A stretch of DNA of 59,296 nt from Aquimarina algiphila (GTDB lineage Bacteria; Bacteroidota; Bacteroidia; Flavobacteriales; Flavobacteriaceae). Of this stretch, positions 36,676 to 45,637 are shown in pieces. Every line of letters begins with the position of its first letter. Position 1 is the stretch's first letter. The stretch spans positions 1 through 59,296 of the forward strand of contig NZ_VLNR01000043.1 of assembly GCF_007489275.1 (NCBI RefSeq). The letters run 5' to 3'. The position numbers were made by a program, and so were the translations under genes. The notes beneath the pieces are model-generated. The model saw only the letters and a program-made list of their open reading frames with translations. It did not search any database and was not told the DNA's origin.

Positions 36676-39600
36676 ATGAAATCGCACATCTTTCTTAGAG
36701 TTACTTCTCTATTTCTATTTTTAAGCACTTTTATCGGCATTTCTCAAAACAAAAAAAAAGAAAAGGATACTATAAAAAAGGCTACTAAAGAACTTCCTTT
36801 GGAGCCTACCCGTACCATATCATTTACCACAGACAAGGGAACATGGATTTCTTTAGATGTGAGTCCCGATGGAAAAACTATCGTATTTGATCTTATGGGT
36901 GATATTTACACCATTCCTATTACCGGTGGTAAAGCAAACCAAGTTACTAGTGGGATGTCCTATGACGTGCATCCCAGATATAGTCCTGATGGTAAATCAT
37001 TAGTTTTCATCTCTGACAAAAGTGGTTCTGATAATATTTGGACTTTAGATCTTACGTCCAAAGAAGATAAACAGATCACTAAAGAAGAAAAGCATAATTT
37101 CTTTTCTGCAGAATGGACTCCAGATGGAGAGTATATTGTAGGCGGTAAAGGGCGAAGAAATATTAAACTTCATATTTACCATAAAGAAGGTGGCTCCGGA
37201 AGTCAATTGTTTGAAAAACCAAAAGATATAAAAGCTATTGATCCTGCCTTTAGCGCAGATGGAAAATTGCTTTATTTTTCTAGACGTAAAGGTTCCTGGA
37301 ACTATAATGCCCAGTTACCACAATATCAAATTGGAACTTACGACATGGAAGATGGTGATATGGCGGTGGTAACCTCCAGATATGGTTCTGCTTTTACTCC
37401 CACTTTATCTAATGATGGAAATTGGTTAGTATATGGCACACGTTTCGAGCAGGAAACTGGATTGGTATTACGCAATTTAAAAACAGGAGAAGAACGCTGG
37501 TTAGCATACCCCGTTCAACGTGATGAACAAGAATCCATAGCTCCATTAGGAGTGTTACCTGCAATGTCTTTTACTCCTGACAATAAAAATCTCGTTACTT
37601 CATATGGCGGAAAAATATACTCTATCTCTTTGGCTAATAATACAGCCAAAGAAATTCCTTTTCAAGTTGATGTCAAACTTGACTTAGGGCCTCAGTTAGC
37701 CTTCAAATATCCTATTAAAGATAACAAAAGTGCCTTAGTTACTCAAATACGTGACGCTAAGCCTTCTCCAGATGGTTCCAGACTTGCATTTACTGCTTTA
37801 AATAGATTGTATGTAATGAATTTACCCAATGGTACTCCCAGACGTTTGACCACAAATAATTATACAGAGGCACAGCCTACATGGTCTCCAGACGGGAAAC
37901 ACATTGTTTTCACCACTTGGAAAAAAGGAGGAGGTCATTTATTCAAAATTAATGTTGATGGTCGTGCGAAACCTACTCAATTGACAAGAGAGCCTGGTAT
38001 TTATACCAACCCCTCCTGGTCATATTCTGCAAACCGAATTGCATTTCACAGGGGATCAGCACAAACTTATGATGATGCATTTAATCCATTTTCAAGTCGG
38101 GCTCAGGAAGATTTAGTATGGATAGATAGTAATGGAGGTGTCATTAATTTTATTGATAAAACCAAAGGAAGGCAAGATCCTCATTTTACCAAAATAGATA
38201 ACCGCATATATTTAAATCATAATGAAAAAGGGTTAATCTCTATTCGTTGGGACGGATCTGATGAAAAAGAACATTTAAAATTAACCGGAATCACCACATA
38301 TGGCTCTCAGGATATTTTTGGGAAAGATCATCACGATGCTATGAGTGCAAATGCATTACCTTCATCAGAAGAAGGATGGCGTGATAAAAGTAAAGCTTCT
38401 AAACCATCAGAAATACAAATTTCGCCTGACGGAAAAACTGCACTGGCACTAATTAATAACGACATCTATACTGTGCTTATTCCTCGATATGGGAAAACAC
38501 CTTCAATTTCATTAGCAAAAGCAGATGGTGCTGCATTCCCTGCGATGAAACTAACAATAATAGGAGGAGAATTTCCTGTTTGGTCCTCAGACAGTAAAAA
38601 AGTACACTGGTCTTTAGGAGCTAGTCATTTTAGATATGATGTTGAAGCAGGAAAAAAGTTCAATGATAGCTTGGTGGCTGCCAAAAAAAAGGAAGAAGAA
38701 CTTAAAAAAGCCGAAAAAAAATCAGATTCTACAAAAACTGATAAAAATGATAGCAAAGAAGATAAAGACAAAAAGAAGGATCCAAAATTTGAAGCAAAAG
38801 AATTTAAAATAAAAGTAAACTATGAGAAGGATATTCCAAAAGGCACCTTACTTTTAAAAGGAGGGCGTATCATAACTATGAACGGAAATGAAGTCATTGA
38901 TAACGGAGATATTCTTATAGAAAACAACAGAATTAAAGCTATTGGCACGTCTGGAAGTTTAACCGTATCAGGGGATACCAAAATCATTGATGTTTCTGGC
39001 AAAACACTAATACCAGGTTTTATAGATACCCATGCACATATGTGGCCATATTGGGGTGTACATAAAAATCAAGTCTGGATGTACTCTGCTAATCTAGCCT
39101 ATGGTGTAACTACAACAAGGGACCCTCAGACAGGTACAACAGATGTACTCACGTATTCGGACATGGTAGAATCAGGGATGATTCACGGCCCTCGAGTATA
39201 TAGCACTGGTCCTGGTGTTGGGTATTGGAAATATAAAATAGAAAGTTTGGACCATGCCAAGGAGGTACTAAAACAATATAGTGAATACTATAATACCAAA
39301 AGTATTAAAATGTACCTGGTAGGTAATCGCAAACAAAGACAATGGATTATGATGGCTGCCAAAGAATTAAAGTTAATGCCAACTACCGAAGGAGGTTTAG
39401 ACTTTAAGTTAAATATGACTCAATTATTAGATGGATATCCTGGCCATGAACACTCATTACCCATTTATCCGATTTATAAAGATGTAGTAAAAACAATTGC
39501 AGATTCAAAAATGGCAGTCACACCAACATTATTAGTATCCTATGGTGGACCTTGGGCAGAAAATTATTATTACTCTCGTGAAAATGTTTGGGGAGATCAA

Positions 39601-40098
39601 AAAATACAATATTTTACTCCATACGAAGAATTAGCACAAAAGTCTAGAAGAAGACCCGGTTGGTTCATGGACGAAGAACATATTTTTAAAAAACATGCAG
39701 AATTCATGAAAGATCTGGTCGAAGCTGGTGGATTGGCTGGTGTAGGGAGTCATGGACAACTCCAAGGTCTAGGTTTTCATTGGGAGTTGTGGTCTGTCCA
39801 GAGCGGAGGAATGAAAAATCATGATGCTCTTAAGGTAGCCACGGCACTCGGTGCCGAAGCTTTAGGATTAGATACCGATTTAGGAAGTCTGGAAAAAGGA
39901 AAACTAGCTGACATCCTGATTCTTTCAAAGAATCCATTAGAAAACATACGCAATACGAATACGCTTACTCATGTAATTAAAAATGGTAGGGTATACAATG
40001 CTGACACTCTGGATGAAGTTTGGCCAAAAGAACAAAAAGCAGAAATTTTTCATTGGCAAACCAAAAAACCTAAAGGAATACCAGGTATCAAAAAGTAA
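36676..40098 (+). CDS. Exported amidohydrolase with N-terminal TolB-like propeller
   Basis: A 1140-residue exported protein. Signal peptide (about residues 1-24), then a WD40/TolB-like beta-propeller (about 45-680) with repeated PDG signatures (VSPDGKTIVF, YSPDGKSLVF, WTPDGEYIV, WSPDGKHIVF). A highly charged Lys/Glu linker (about 680-715) joins it to a metal-dependent amidohydrolase (about 735-1120): GGRIITMNGNEVIDNGDILIE, the metal-binding pair in GFIDTHAHMWPY (about 785), and the late GKLADILIL. The propeller may present substrate peptides. Imidazolonepropionase-like naming is common; the real substrate is unknown. It is followed by a strong terminator. Confidence 0.9.
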   Translation: MKSHIFLRVTSLFLFLSTFIGISQNKKKEKDTIKKATKELPLEPTRTISFTTDKGTWISLDVSPDGKTIVFDLMGDIYTIPITGGKANQVTSGMSYDVHPRYSPDGKSLVFISDKSGSDNIWTLDLTSKEDKQITKEEKHNFFSAEWTPDGEYIVGGKGRRNIKLHIYHKEGGSGSQLFEKPKDIKAIDPAFSADGKLLYFSRRKGSWNYNAQLPQYQIGTYDMEDGDMAVVTSRYGSAFTPTLSNDGNWLVYGTRFEQETGLVLRNLKTGEERWLAYPVQRDEQESIAPLGVLPAMSFTPDNKNLVTSYGGKIYSISLANNTAKEIPFQVDVKLDLGPQLAFKYPIKDNKSALVTQIRDAKPSPDGSRLAFTALNRLYVMNLPNGTPRRLTTNNYTEAQPTWSPDGKHIVFTTWKKGGGHLFKINVDGRAKPTQLTREPGIYTNPSWSYSANRIAFHRGSAQTYDDAFNPFSSRAQEDLVWIDSNGGVINFIDKTKGRQDPHFTKIDNRIYLNHNEKGLISIRWDGSDEKEHLKLTGITTYGSQDIFGKDHHDAMSANALPSSEEGWRDKSKASKPSEIQISPDGKTALALINNDIYTVLIPRYGKTPSISLAKADGAAFPAMKLTIIGGEFPVWSSDSKKVHWSLGASHFRYDVEAGKKFNDSLVAAKKKEEELKKAEKKSDSTKTDKNDSKEDKDKKKDPKFEAKEFKIKVNYEKDIPKGTLLLKGGRIITMNGNEVIDNGDILIENNRIKAIGTSGSLTVSGDTKIIDVSGKTLIPGFIDTHAHMWPYWGVHKNQVWMYSANLAYGVTTTRDPQTGTTDVLTYSDMVESGMIHGPRVYSTGPGVGYWKYKIESLDHAKEVLKQYSEYYNTKSIKMYLVGNRKQRQWIMMAAKELKLMPTTEGGLDFKLNMTQLLDGYPGHEHSLPIYPIYKDVVKTIADSKMAVTPTLLVSYGGPWAENYYYSRENVWGDQKIQYFTPYEELAQKSRRRPGWFMDEEHIFKKHAEFMKDLVEAGGLAGVGSHGQLQGLGFHWELWSVQSGGMKNHDALKVATALGAEALGLDTDLGSLEKGKLADILILSKNPLENIRNTNTLTHVIKNGRVYNADTLDEVWPKEQKAEIFHWQTKKPKGIPGIKK

Positions 40099-40127
40099 AT
40101 AATTCCAATTCAATAAGATATAGATTT

Positions 40128-40161
40128 AAAAAAAGCGTTCAATTTCTTGAACGCTTTTTTT
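40128..40161. terminator. Bidirectional Rho-independent terminator
   Basis: A perfect 8-bp stem GCGTTCAA/TTGAACGC with loop TTTC, A-run before and seven Ts after. It serves the amidohydrolase gene on the plus strand and, on the minus strand, the bile-acid-type transporter gene. Confidence 0.9.
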
Positions 40162-40179
40162 ATACTTTTTTCAGGAATC

Positions 40180-41052
40180 TCACTCATTAACATCTTGTCT
40201 TTTACTTTTTTTAATTCCAAAATAAACAGCAATACCTCCTGTGAAGAACATTAACAAACTATATACTGCAGGGGCAATGGCAAATGAAGTATTCTCTAAT
40301 AAAACTATGGCTATAGTAATTGCCAGAGTTCCGTTTTGAATTCCCGATTCAATTGAAATTGAAATGGCACTTTTATTTTTAATCTTAAATAGCCTGGCAG
40401 AATAATACCCAACTACCATGGTTAAAACATTTAAACATAATGCCACAGTACCTGCTTGATCAAAATAAGAAACGAAATTATCTTTTTCTTTAATAGTAAT
40501 TCCAACAATAACCAATGCTAATACAACGCCAGAAGCAATCCGTACAGGTTTTGCCATCCTTAAAGCAAACCCTTCATTGTATTTTCTAATAATCATACCA
40601 ATACTAACCGGAATAATGGTTATGACCAAAATCTGAATGATAGTATTAATAATATCCAGTTTAATCATTTGTCCTTCATCCAGAAAATGTAGTAATGCAA
40701 AATTTATAATAAAAGGTATCGTTAAAATAGTAACAAAACTACTTATTGCCGTTAATGTAACTGATAATGCAATATCTCCTTTGGCTAAGTGAGATATTAA
40801 ATTTGATGTAGGACCGCCAGGACAAGCTGCCAAAATCATAATTCCTATAGCAACCTCTGGCTGTAAAGGAAATAAAGATGCCAAAGCAAACCCCAAGATA
40901 GGAAGAAGAATAATTTGATTCGTTAGCCCTACTGCAATAGCTTTAGGATAGGTAAAAATTCTTTTAAAATCATCAACCACTAGAGATAAACCCATTCCAA
41001 GCATTATAATAATCAGTGATGATGCTAAAACAATTGTTGATATACTATCCAT
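40180..41052 (-). CDS. Bile acid:Na+ symporter (BASS) family transporter
   Basis: A 290-residue inner-membrane transporter with about ten hydrophobic segments. Family marks are MLGMGLSLVVDDFKRIF (N-terminus), ILAACPGGPTSNLISHLAKGDIALSVTLTAI (core Na+-site helices, about 80-110) and IESGIQNGTLAITIA (crossover region). In bacteria it carries organic anions such as keto acids rather than bile acids. It ends in a shared terminator with the amidohydrolase gene. An imperfect copy of the antiporter palindrome sits about 80 bp upstream of its start. Confidence 0.9.
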   Translation of the reverse strand: MDSISTIVLASSLIIIMLGMGLSLVVDDFKRIFTYPKAIAVGLTNQIILLPILGFALASLFPLQPEVAIGIMILAACPGGPTSNLISHLAKGDIALSVTLTAISSFVTILTIPFIINFALLHFLDEGQMIKLDIINTIIQILVITIIPVSIGMIIRKYNEGFALRMAKPVRIASGVVLALVIVGITIKEKDNFVSYFDQAGTVALCLNVLTMVVGYYSARLFKIKNKSAISISIESGIQNGTLAITIAIVLLENTSFAIAPAVYSLLMFFTGGIAVYFGIKKSKRQDVNE

Positions 41053-41130
41053 AATGTATCGGTTCTTATTGAGTAACCAATATAAAAATTTATACTGATA
41101 TTAAGATGAGTTGATATTACTTTATAGTGC

Positions 41131-41151
41131 GTATCAATTACGTGGAGATAC
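41131..41151. promoter_or_regulatory. Imperfect copy of the antiporter palindrome
   Basis: GTATCAATTACG followed by TGGAGATAC: 17 of 21 positions match 27857-27877, including 12 contiguous bases. It lies in the divergent region 79 bp upstream of the BASS gene and 140 bp upstream of the GH25 gene. Confidence 0.35.
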
Positions 41152-41289
41152 TTATAGGCATTCTTTTAAAAAATTTATAAATTTAAAATCACAAAAAAAT
41201 AACAACTTTACTAAAGCCTTACCATGGACTTTAACCAAAGATGCTCTGCCTTATAGCTTTTAATACAAACCACTCTTAACCTAACACAT

Positions 41290-42024
41290 ATGAAAACTCT
41301 CTCTATCATAAACAGTATCTTAATACTATTCTTTTTTTCCTATACGACTACCAATAAAAATACCCCTTGTAACTCTGAAAATGAAAGGCTTGAAAAAGAT
41401 CCATCTATTTTGGGTATGGATATTTCTCATTTTCAAAATGATATAGATTGGGATGACATTAAAGAAGATGGAGTTAATTTTGTGTATATTAAAGCTTCTG
41501 AAGGCGCACACTTTAAAGATCCAAAATTTAAGAAAAATCACGCTGCTGCAATTAACAACTGTATCTATCGAGGTGCATATCATTTTTATGAAACTGGCAC
41601 TAACCCAGAGCAGCAAGCTCAAAATTTCATAGCAGCTGTCGATAAACTAGTTTCTGGTGACTTACCTCCTGTCTTAGATCTTGAGCAAGGTGGTATTAAA
41701 ACTTTGGTAACCAAAGAAACGTATCAAAAAAACACGTTAAAATGGTTAACAATTGTAGAAGAGAAATTAGGCGTTATTCCTATTATATATTGTGACCCTT
41801 CTTTTGGAGATGCATATCTTAATCATCCTGATTTTGCCAAATATAAATTGTGGGTAGCAGAATACACTAAAAAATCCCCGAAGGTTCCTGAAACATGGAA
41901 AAATAAAGGATGGACTTTTTGGCAAAGAACGGATAGTGAAAAAATAGAAGGTATTAAAGGCAGTGTAGATTACGATATTTTTCAAGGAAAGGCCGATGAG
42001 TTCAGAAAATTGTTAAAAAAATAG
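41290..42024 (+). CDS. GH25 muramidase (lysozyme)
   Basis: A 244-residue exported peptidoglycan hydrolase that cuts the MurNAc-GlcNAc bond. A signal peptide (about 1-22) is followed by the single GH25 domain: GMDISHFQNDIDW (first catalytic Asp), VYIKASEGAHFKDPKF, and LPPVLDLEQGG with the DxE pair. The end, YDIFQGKADEFRKLLKK, matches. No binding module. It is divergent from the BASS transporter and may act in wall remodelling or on prey bacteria. Confidence 0.92.
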   Translation: MKTLSIINSILILFFFSYTTTNKNTPCNSENERLEKDPSILGMDISHFQNDIDWDDIKEDGVNFVYIKASEGAHFKDPKFKKNHAAAINNCIYRGAYHFYETGTNPEQQAQNFIAAVDKLVSGDLPPVLDLEQGGIKTLVTKETYQKNTLKWLTIVEEKLGVIPIIYCDPSFGDAYLNHPDFAKYKLWVAEYTKKSPKVPETWKNKGWTFWQRTDSEKIEGIKGSVDYDIFQGKADEFRKLLKK

Positions 42025-42104
42025 ACCAAAGCAATTCTCTAAAAGTCAAATACATATAAAAATCACCACATGTATATTTCACATTAATAGTTTTTTTAGT
42101 TAAA

Positions 42105-42137
42105 TTTGATAGTCTATGCTATTCTACTCTATTTTTG
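42105..42137 (+). promoter_or_regulatory. Bacteroidetes-type promoter for galactoside operon
   Basis: TTTG at 42105-42108, a 21-base spacer and TATTTTTG at 42130-42137 match the Bacteroidetes consensus (TTTG...TAnnTTTG), 55 bp upstream of the symporter start. By itself this short match can occur by chance in AT-rich DNA, but the placement is right. Confidence 0.4.
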
Positions 42138-42192
42138 TTTTAAGTAGATATTATCTTTTTGATCATTCTAACTAATTTATAAGTTCATCTTC

Positions 42193-43785
42193 ATGCTCGC
42201 TGTTACTACCTTTATACTTTTTACACTACTCGTTGCTTATGTTTCTTATCGAAAAACAAAAGGTGAAGCACTCAATACCTCAGATGGATACTTTCTGGGA
42301 GGGAGGAGTCTAGGATGGTTTGTAATTGGGGGGTCTCTTTTTCTAACTAACATGAGTGCCAATAATTTTATTGGTGAAAATGAGCAGGTATATATTGATA
42401 GTGTAGCAGTAATGGCATGGGGAATGACTTCTATCCTATCACTTATTATTGTTTCTGAATTCATTTTACCTATTTATCTTCGTAATGGGTCTGTAACCAC
42501 TCCAGATTTTTTAGAAGATCGATTTGACCCAAGTATAAAAAAATGGATATCCATTATATTTCTTGTAGGATATGTTATAAATATGATGCCTCCTGTATTA
42601 TATGCAGGAGCAGTTGCTTTTAATGGTATGTTTGATCTATCCGGGGTTTTTGGTTTAAGCAATTGGGCTACCATATGGATTTTGGTATGGTCTATTGGGA
42701 TTGTAGGAAGTATTTATGCAATTTTTGGGGGATTGAAGGCAATTGCAGTCTCAGATGCCATTAATGGAATAGGATTAGTAATTGGGGGGTTACTCGTACC
42801 TTTTTTTGGTTTACTATATATTGGAGATGGTAGTTTTTCTGTAGGGCTTGATATGATTTTAACACAAAACACAGAACATCTTAATGCCATAGGAAAACCA
42901 GATTCTCCTGTTCCTTTTAGCACATTATTTACAGGAATGCTATTAGTAAACCTTAATTATTGGGGTACCGAACAATATATCATGCAACGTGTCTTGGGAG
43001 CAAAAAACCTCGCTGCAGGTCAAAAAGGTATTGCCTTAGCCAGTGTACTAAAAGTAATCTCCCCTATTTTGCTTAATATCCCTGGATTAATCGCTCTACA
43101 TATCTATTTTAACATAGAAAATACCGCAGAAATATATCCCAGATTAATTGGCGATGTTATGCCAGAATATTTAACCGGATTTATGGCAGCTATTATTTTT
43201 GGGGCAGCATTAACCACTTTTAATTCTGGACTTAATAGTTCAAGTACATTATTTATGCTTAATATATACAAACCTTATTTAAAGCATAAAAACAAAGAGA
43301 TTGCCGATGTCAGTTTAATAAAAAAAAGTAAATATTTACAAGTATTTTTAGCAATGACAGCTATGTTTATCGCTCCTTTTATTGCTTTTGTTGATGGTGG
43401 TTTTTTCGATTATATCCAGAAAGTTGCAGGTTTTTTTAGTGTACCTATTTTCACTATTCTTTTTGTAGGATTTATAACTAAAAAAGTACCTCCTATCGGA
43501 GCAAAAGTAGCTTTGATATTTTTTATTACCTGTTATGCCCTTACTCAATTAATATTTGATACTGGTTTACATTTCTTGCATATCATGGCAATTCTCTTTG
43601 TAACCAGCACTATAATTATGTTGCTCTTTGGGAAATTCTATCCTATGAAAGTACCATACCAACCTATTGACAAAAAATTAGTAGACATCAGACCTTGGAA
43701 ATACAGACATATTGTTTCTTTTATTTTGGTATTGATTGTAATCGCAGCGTATATTTTCTTTTCCCCTTTAGGTGTTGCTTCTTAA
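42193..43785 (+). CDS. SLC5-family Na+/sugar symporter
   Basis: A 530-residue inner-membrane solute:sodium symporter (SglT type) with about 14 hydrophobic segments. Family motifs are SDGYFLGGRSLGWFVIGGSLFLTNMSANNFIG near the N-terminus, GGLKAIAVSDAINGIGLVIGG, and NYWGTEQYIMQRVLGAKN. It begins an operon with two galactosidases, 33 bp and then 1 bp gaps, so it most likely imports galactosides or galactose. Confidence 0.93.
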   Translation: MLAVTTFILFTLLVAYVSYRKTKGEALNTSDGYFLGGRSLGWFVIGGSLFLTNMSANNFIGENEQVYIDSVAVMAWGMTSILSLIIVSEFILPIYLRNGSVTTPDFLEDRFDPSIKKWISIIFLVGYVINMMPPVLYAGAVAFNGMFDLSGVFGLSNWATIWILVWSIGIVGSIYAIFGGLKAIAVSDAINGIGLVIGGLLVPFFGLLYIGDGSFSVGLDMILTQNTEHLNAIGKPDSPVPFSTLFTGMLLVNLNYWGTEQYIMQRVLGAKNLAAGQKGIALASVLKVISPILLNIPGLIALHIYFNIENTAEIYPRLIGDVMPEYLTGFMAAIIFGAALTTFNSGLNSSSTLFMLNIYKPYLKHKNKEIADVSLIKKSKYLQVFLAMTAMFIAPFIAFVDGGFFDYIQKVAGFFSVPIFTILFVGFITKKVPPIGAKVALIFFITCYALTQLIFDTGLHFLHIMAILFVTSTIIMLLFGKFYPMKVPYQPIDKKLVDIRPWKYRHIVSFILVLIVIAAYIFFSPLGVAS

Positions 43786-43818
43786 TCTCAATACATAAAC
43801 TTATAATAACAATCCTAT

Positions 43819-45636
43819 ATGGCTAACTTAACAACAAAAGGATGGGATTTTCTCCAGGACATTGGTAAAGATCAACTTCCATATAATGGTATATCTATAT
43901 ACACCAAAACAACACCCTTTGTTTTTGAATTATCAAATCAAGTTCAGAAATTAGAAAAGGGGTTATTTAAAGTCACAATAAAATTACAAGCTTCAACTCT
44001 TAAAAATACAAAACCAGTAAAACTAGTCTGGAAAATTCCTGCCATTAATTTAAAAGGAACATGGCTATCTAATTATGAAAGTGACAGACGTATATATGCT
44101 GAATTTGATGCCGAGCGTATGCTCGTTTCTCGCACAGCATATGAGGCTCCCGTTATTTCTCTTTTTGGGCATAATGACGAAAACCTACACACGTTTGCCT
44201 GTTCAGATGCTATACATACATTATCGTTAGGTGCTGGACTTCGAGAAGAAGATGGTTGGATATATTGTAATGTGATTCTATTCAAAGATCCCGTTCCTGA
44301 TTTCAACATATACGAACTAAGTATTTTACTTGATTATAGAAAACAACGTTATGAAAATTCACTAAGAAAAGTCAGCTCGTGGTGGGCTTCCATGACCGAG
44401 TACACCCCCATGTTTGTGCCAGATATTGCCAAATTACCTATGTACTCTACTTGGTATTCTTATCATCAGGATATTACAACCAAAAGTTTATTAGAAGAGT
44501 GCAGGACAGCATCTTTATTAGGATATAAAACAATTATTGTAGATGATGGATGGCAAACTAATGATAGTAATCGTGGTTACGCATTTACGGGGGACTGGTT
44601 ACCAGAACGTTTTCCCGATATGTCCAATTTTGTGAAGGAAGTTCATGATTTGAATATGAAAATAATGCTTTGGTATTCGGTACCTTTTTTCGGTAAACAT
44701 TCCACAGCTTTTCAGCAGTTTAAAGGTAAATTTCTTCATTTCTCTGAAGAATTTCAAGCTGCTATTCTTGACCCCAGGTATCCCGAAATTAGAGACTATC
44801 TGGTGAATACTTATGCACAAGCACTTAAAAATTGGGATTTGGACGGCTTTAAATTAGACTTTATTGACCATTTTATTCCCTATAAAGATACTGTTTTAAC
44901 TACCGAAAACGGAAGAGATTATGCAGCTATTGGTCCAGCTGTTGACCGATTGATGACAGATGTAATGAAAGCCTTAACAGCTATAAAACCCGATATTTTA
45001 ATAGAGTACAGACAACATTATATTGGTCCGGTATTACGAAAATGTGGTAACATGTTTAGAGCACATGATTGCCCTAATGATGCCGTAACCAACAGACGAC
45101 GAGTCATTGATTTACGATTATTATCAGGTAATACAGCCGTACATTCAGATATGTTTATGTGGAACTATGAAGAATCTGTAGAACTGGCTGCCTTACAATT
45201 TCTGAATATATTATTTTCAGTTCCGCAAATATCTGTTAGATTAAATGAAATTTCAGCAACTCATCAACAAATGGTCAACTTTTACACCGAGTATTGGATC
45301 AAAAATAGAGATACATTGCTGGACAGTTATCTCACAGCAAATGGGCCTTCAGAGAATTATCCATTGATTAAAGCTTCTTCAAAAGAAAAACAAATTATTA
45401 CTGTACATGCCAATTTGATCATAGAAATATCAGGTGAACATAATATGATTGACATTATTAATGCGAAAACCTCAGAAGATATTATACTACAACATATTCA
45501 TGATCACATCACATATGATGCTAAAATTTTTGATTGTCTAGGAAACCTTATTGGAAATGCTACAAATACTTTTAAAAAAGGTATGGCATCAATAAAAGTT
45601 CCCATTTCTGGAATGATAACCTTATCTGCAATATAA
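43819..45636 (+). CDS. GH36 alpha-galactosidase-like glycoside hydrolase
   Basis: A 605-residue cytoplasmic enzyme with no signal peptide. The (beta/alpha)8 domain shows TIIVDDGWQTND and a retaining-enzyme nucleophile Asp in DGFKLDFIDHF (about residue 349). FRAHDCPNDA (about 415) carries a candidate acid/base Asp. An N-terminal beta-rich domain (about 1-190) and a C-terminal beta domain bracket it, as in GH36. Length is close to small GH36 members. It would release terminal alpha-galactose from sugars taken up by the symporter. Sister GH27/GH31 folds cannot be wholly excluded. Confidence 0.85.
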   Translation: MANLTTKGWDFLQDIGKDQLPYNGISIYTKTTPFVFELSNQVQKLEKGLFKVTIKLQASTLKNTKPVKLVWKIPAINLKGTWLSNYESDRRIYAEFDAERMLVSRTAYEAPVISLFGHNDENLHTFACSDAIHTLSLGAGLREEDGWIYCNVILFKDPVPDFNIYELSILLDYRKQRYENSLRKVSSWWASMTEYTPMFVPDIAKLPMYSTWYSYHQDITTKSLLEECRTASLLGYKTIIVDDGWQTNDSNRGYAFTGDWLPERFPDMSNFVKEVHDLNMKIMLWYSVPFFGKHSTAFQQFKGKFLHFSEEFQAAILDPRYPEIRDYLVNTYAQALKNWDLDGFKLDFIDHFIPYKDTVLTTENGRDYAAIGPAVDRLMTDVMKALTAIKPDILIEYRQHYIGPVLRKCGNMFRAHDCPNDAVTNRRRVIDLRLLSGNTAVHSDMFMWNYEESVELAALQFLNILFSVPQISVRLNEISATHQQMVNFYTEYWIKNRDTLLDSYLTANGPSENYPLIKASSKEKQIITVHANLIIEISGEHNMIDIINAKTSEDIILQHIHDHITYDAKIFDCLGNLIGNATNTFKKGMASIKVPISGMITLSAI

Positions 45637-45637
45637 A

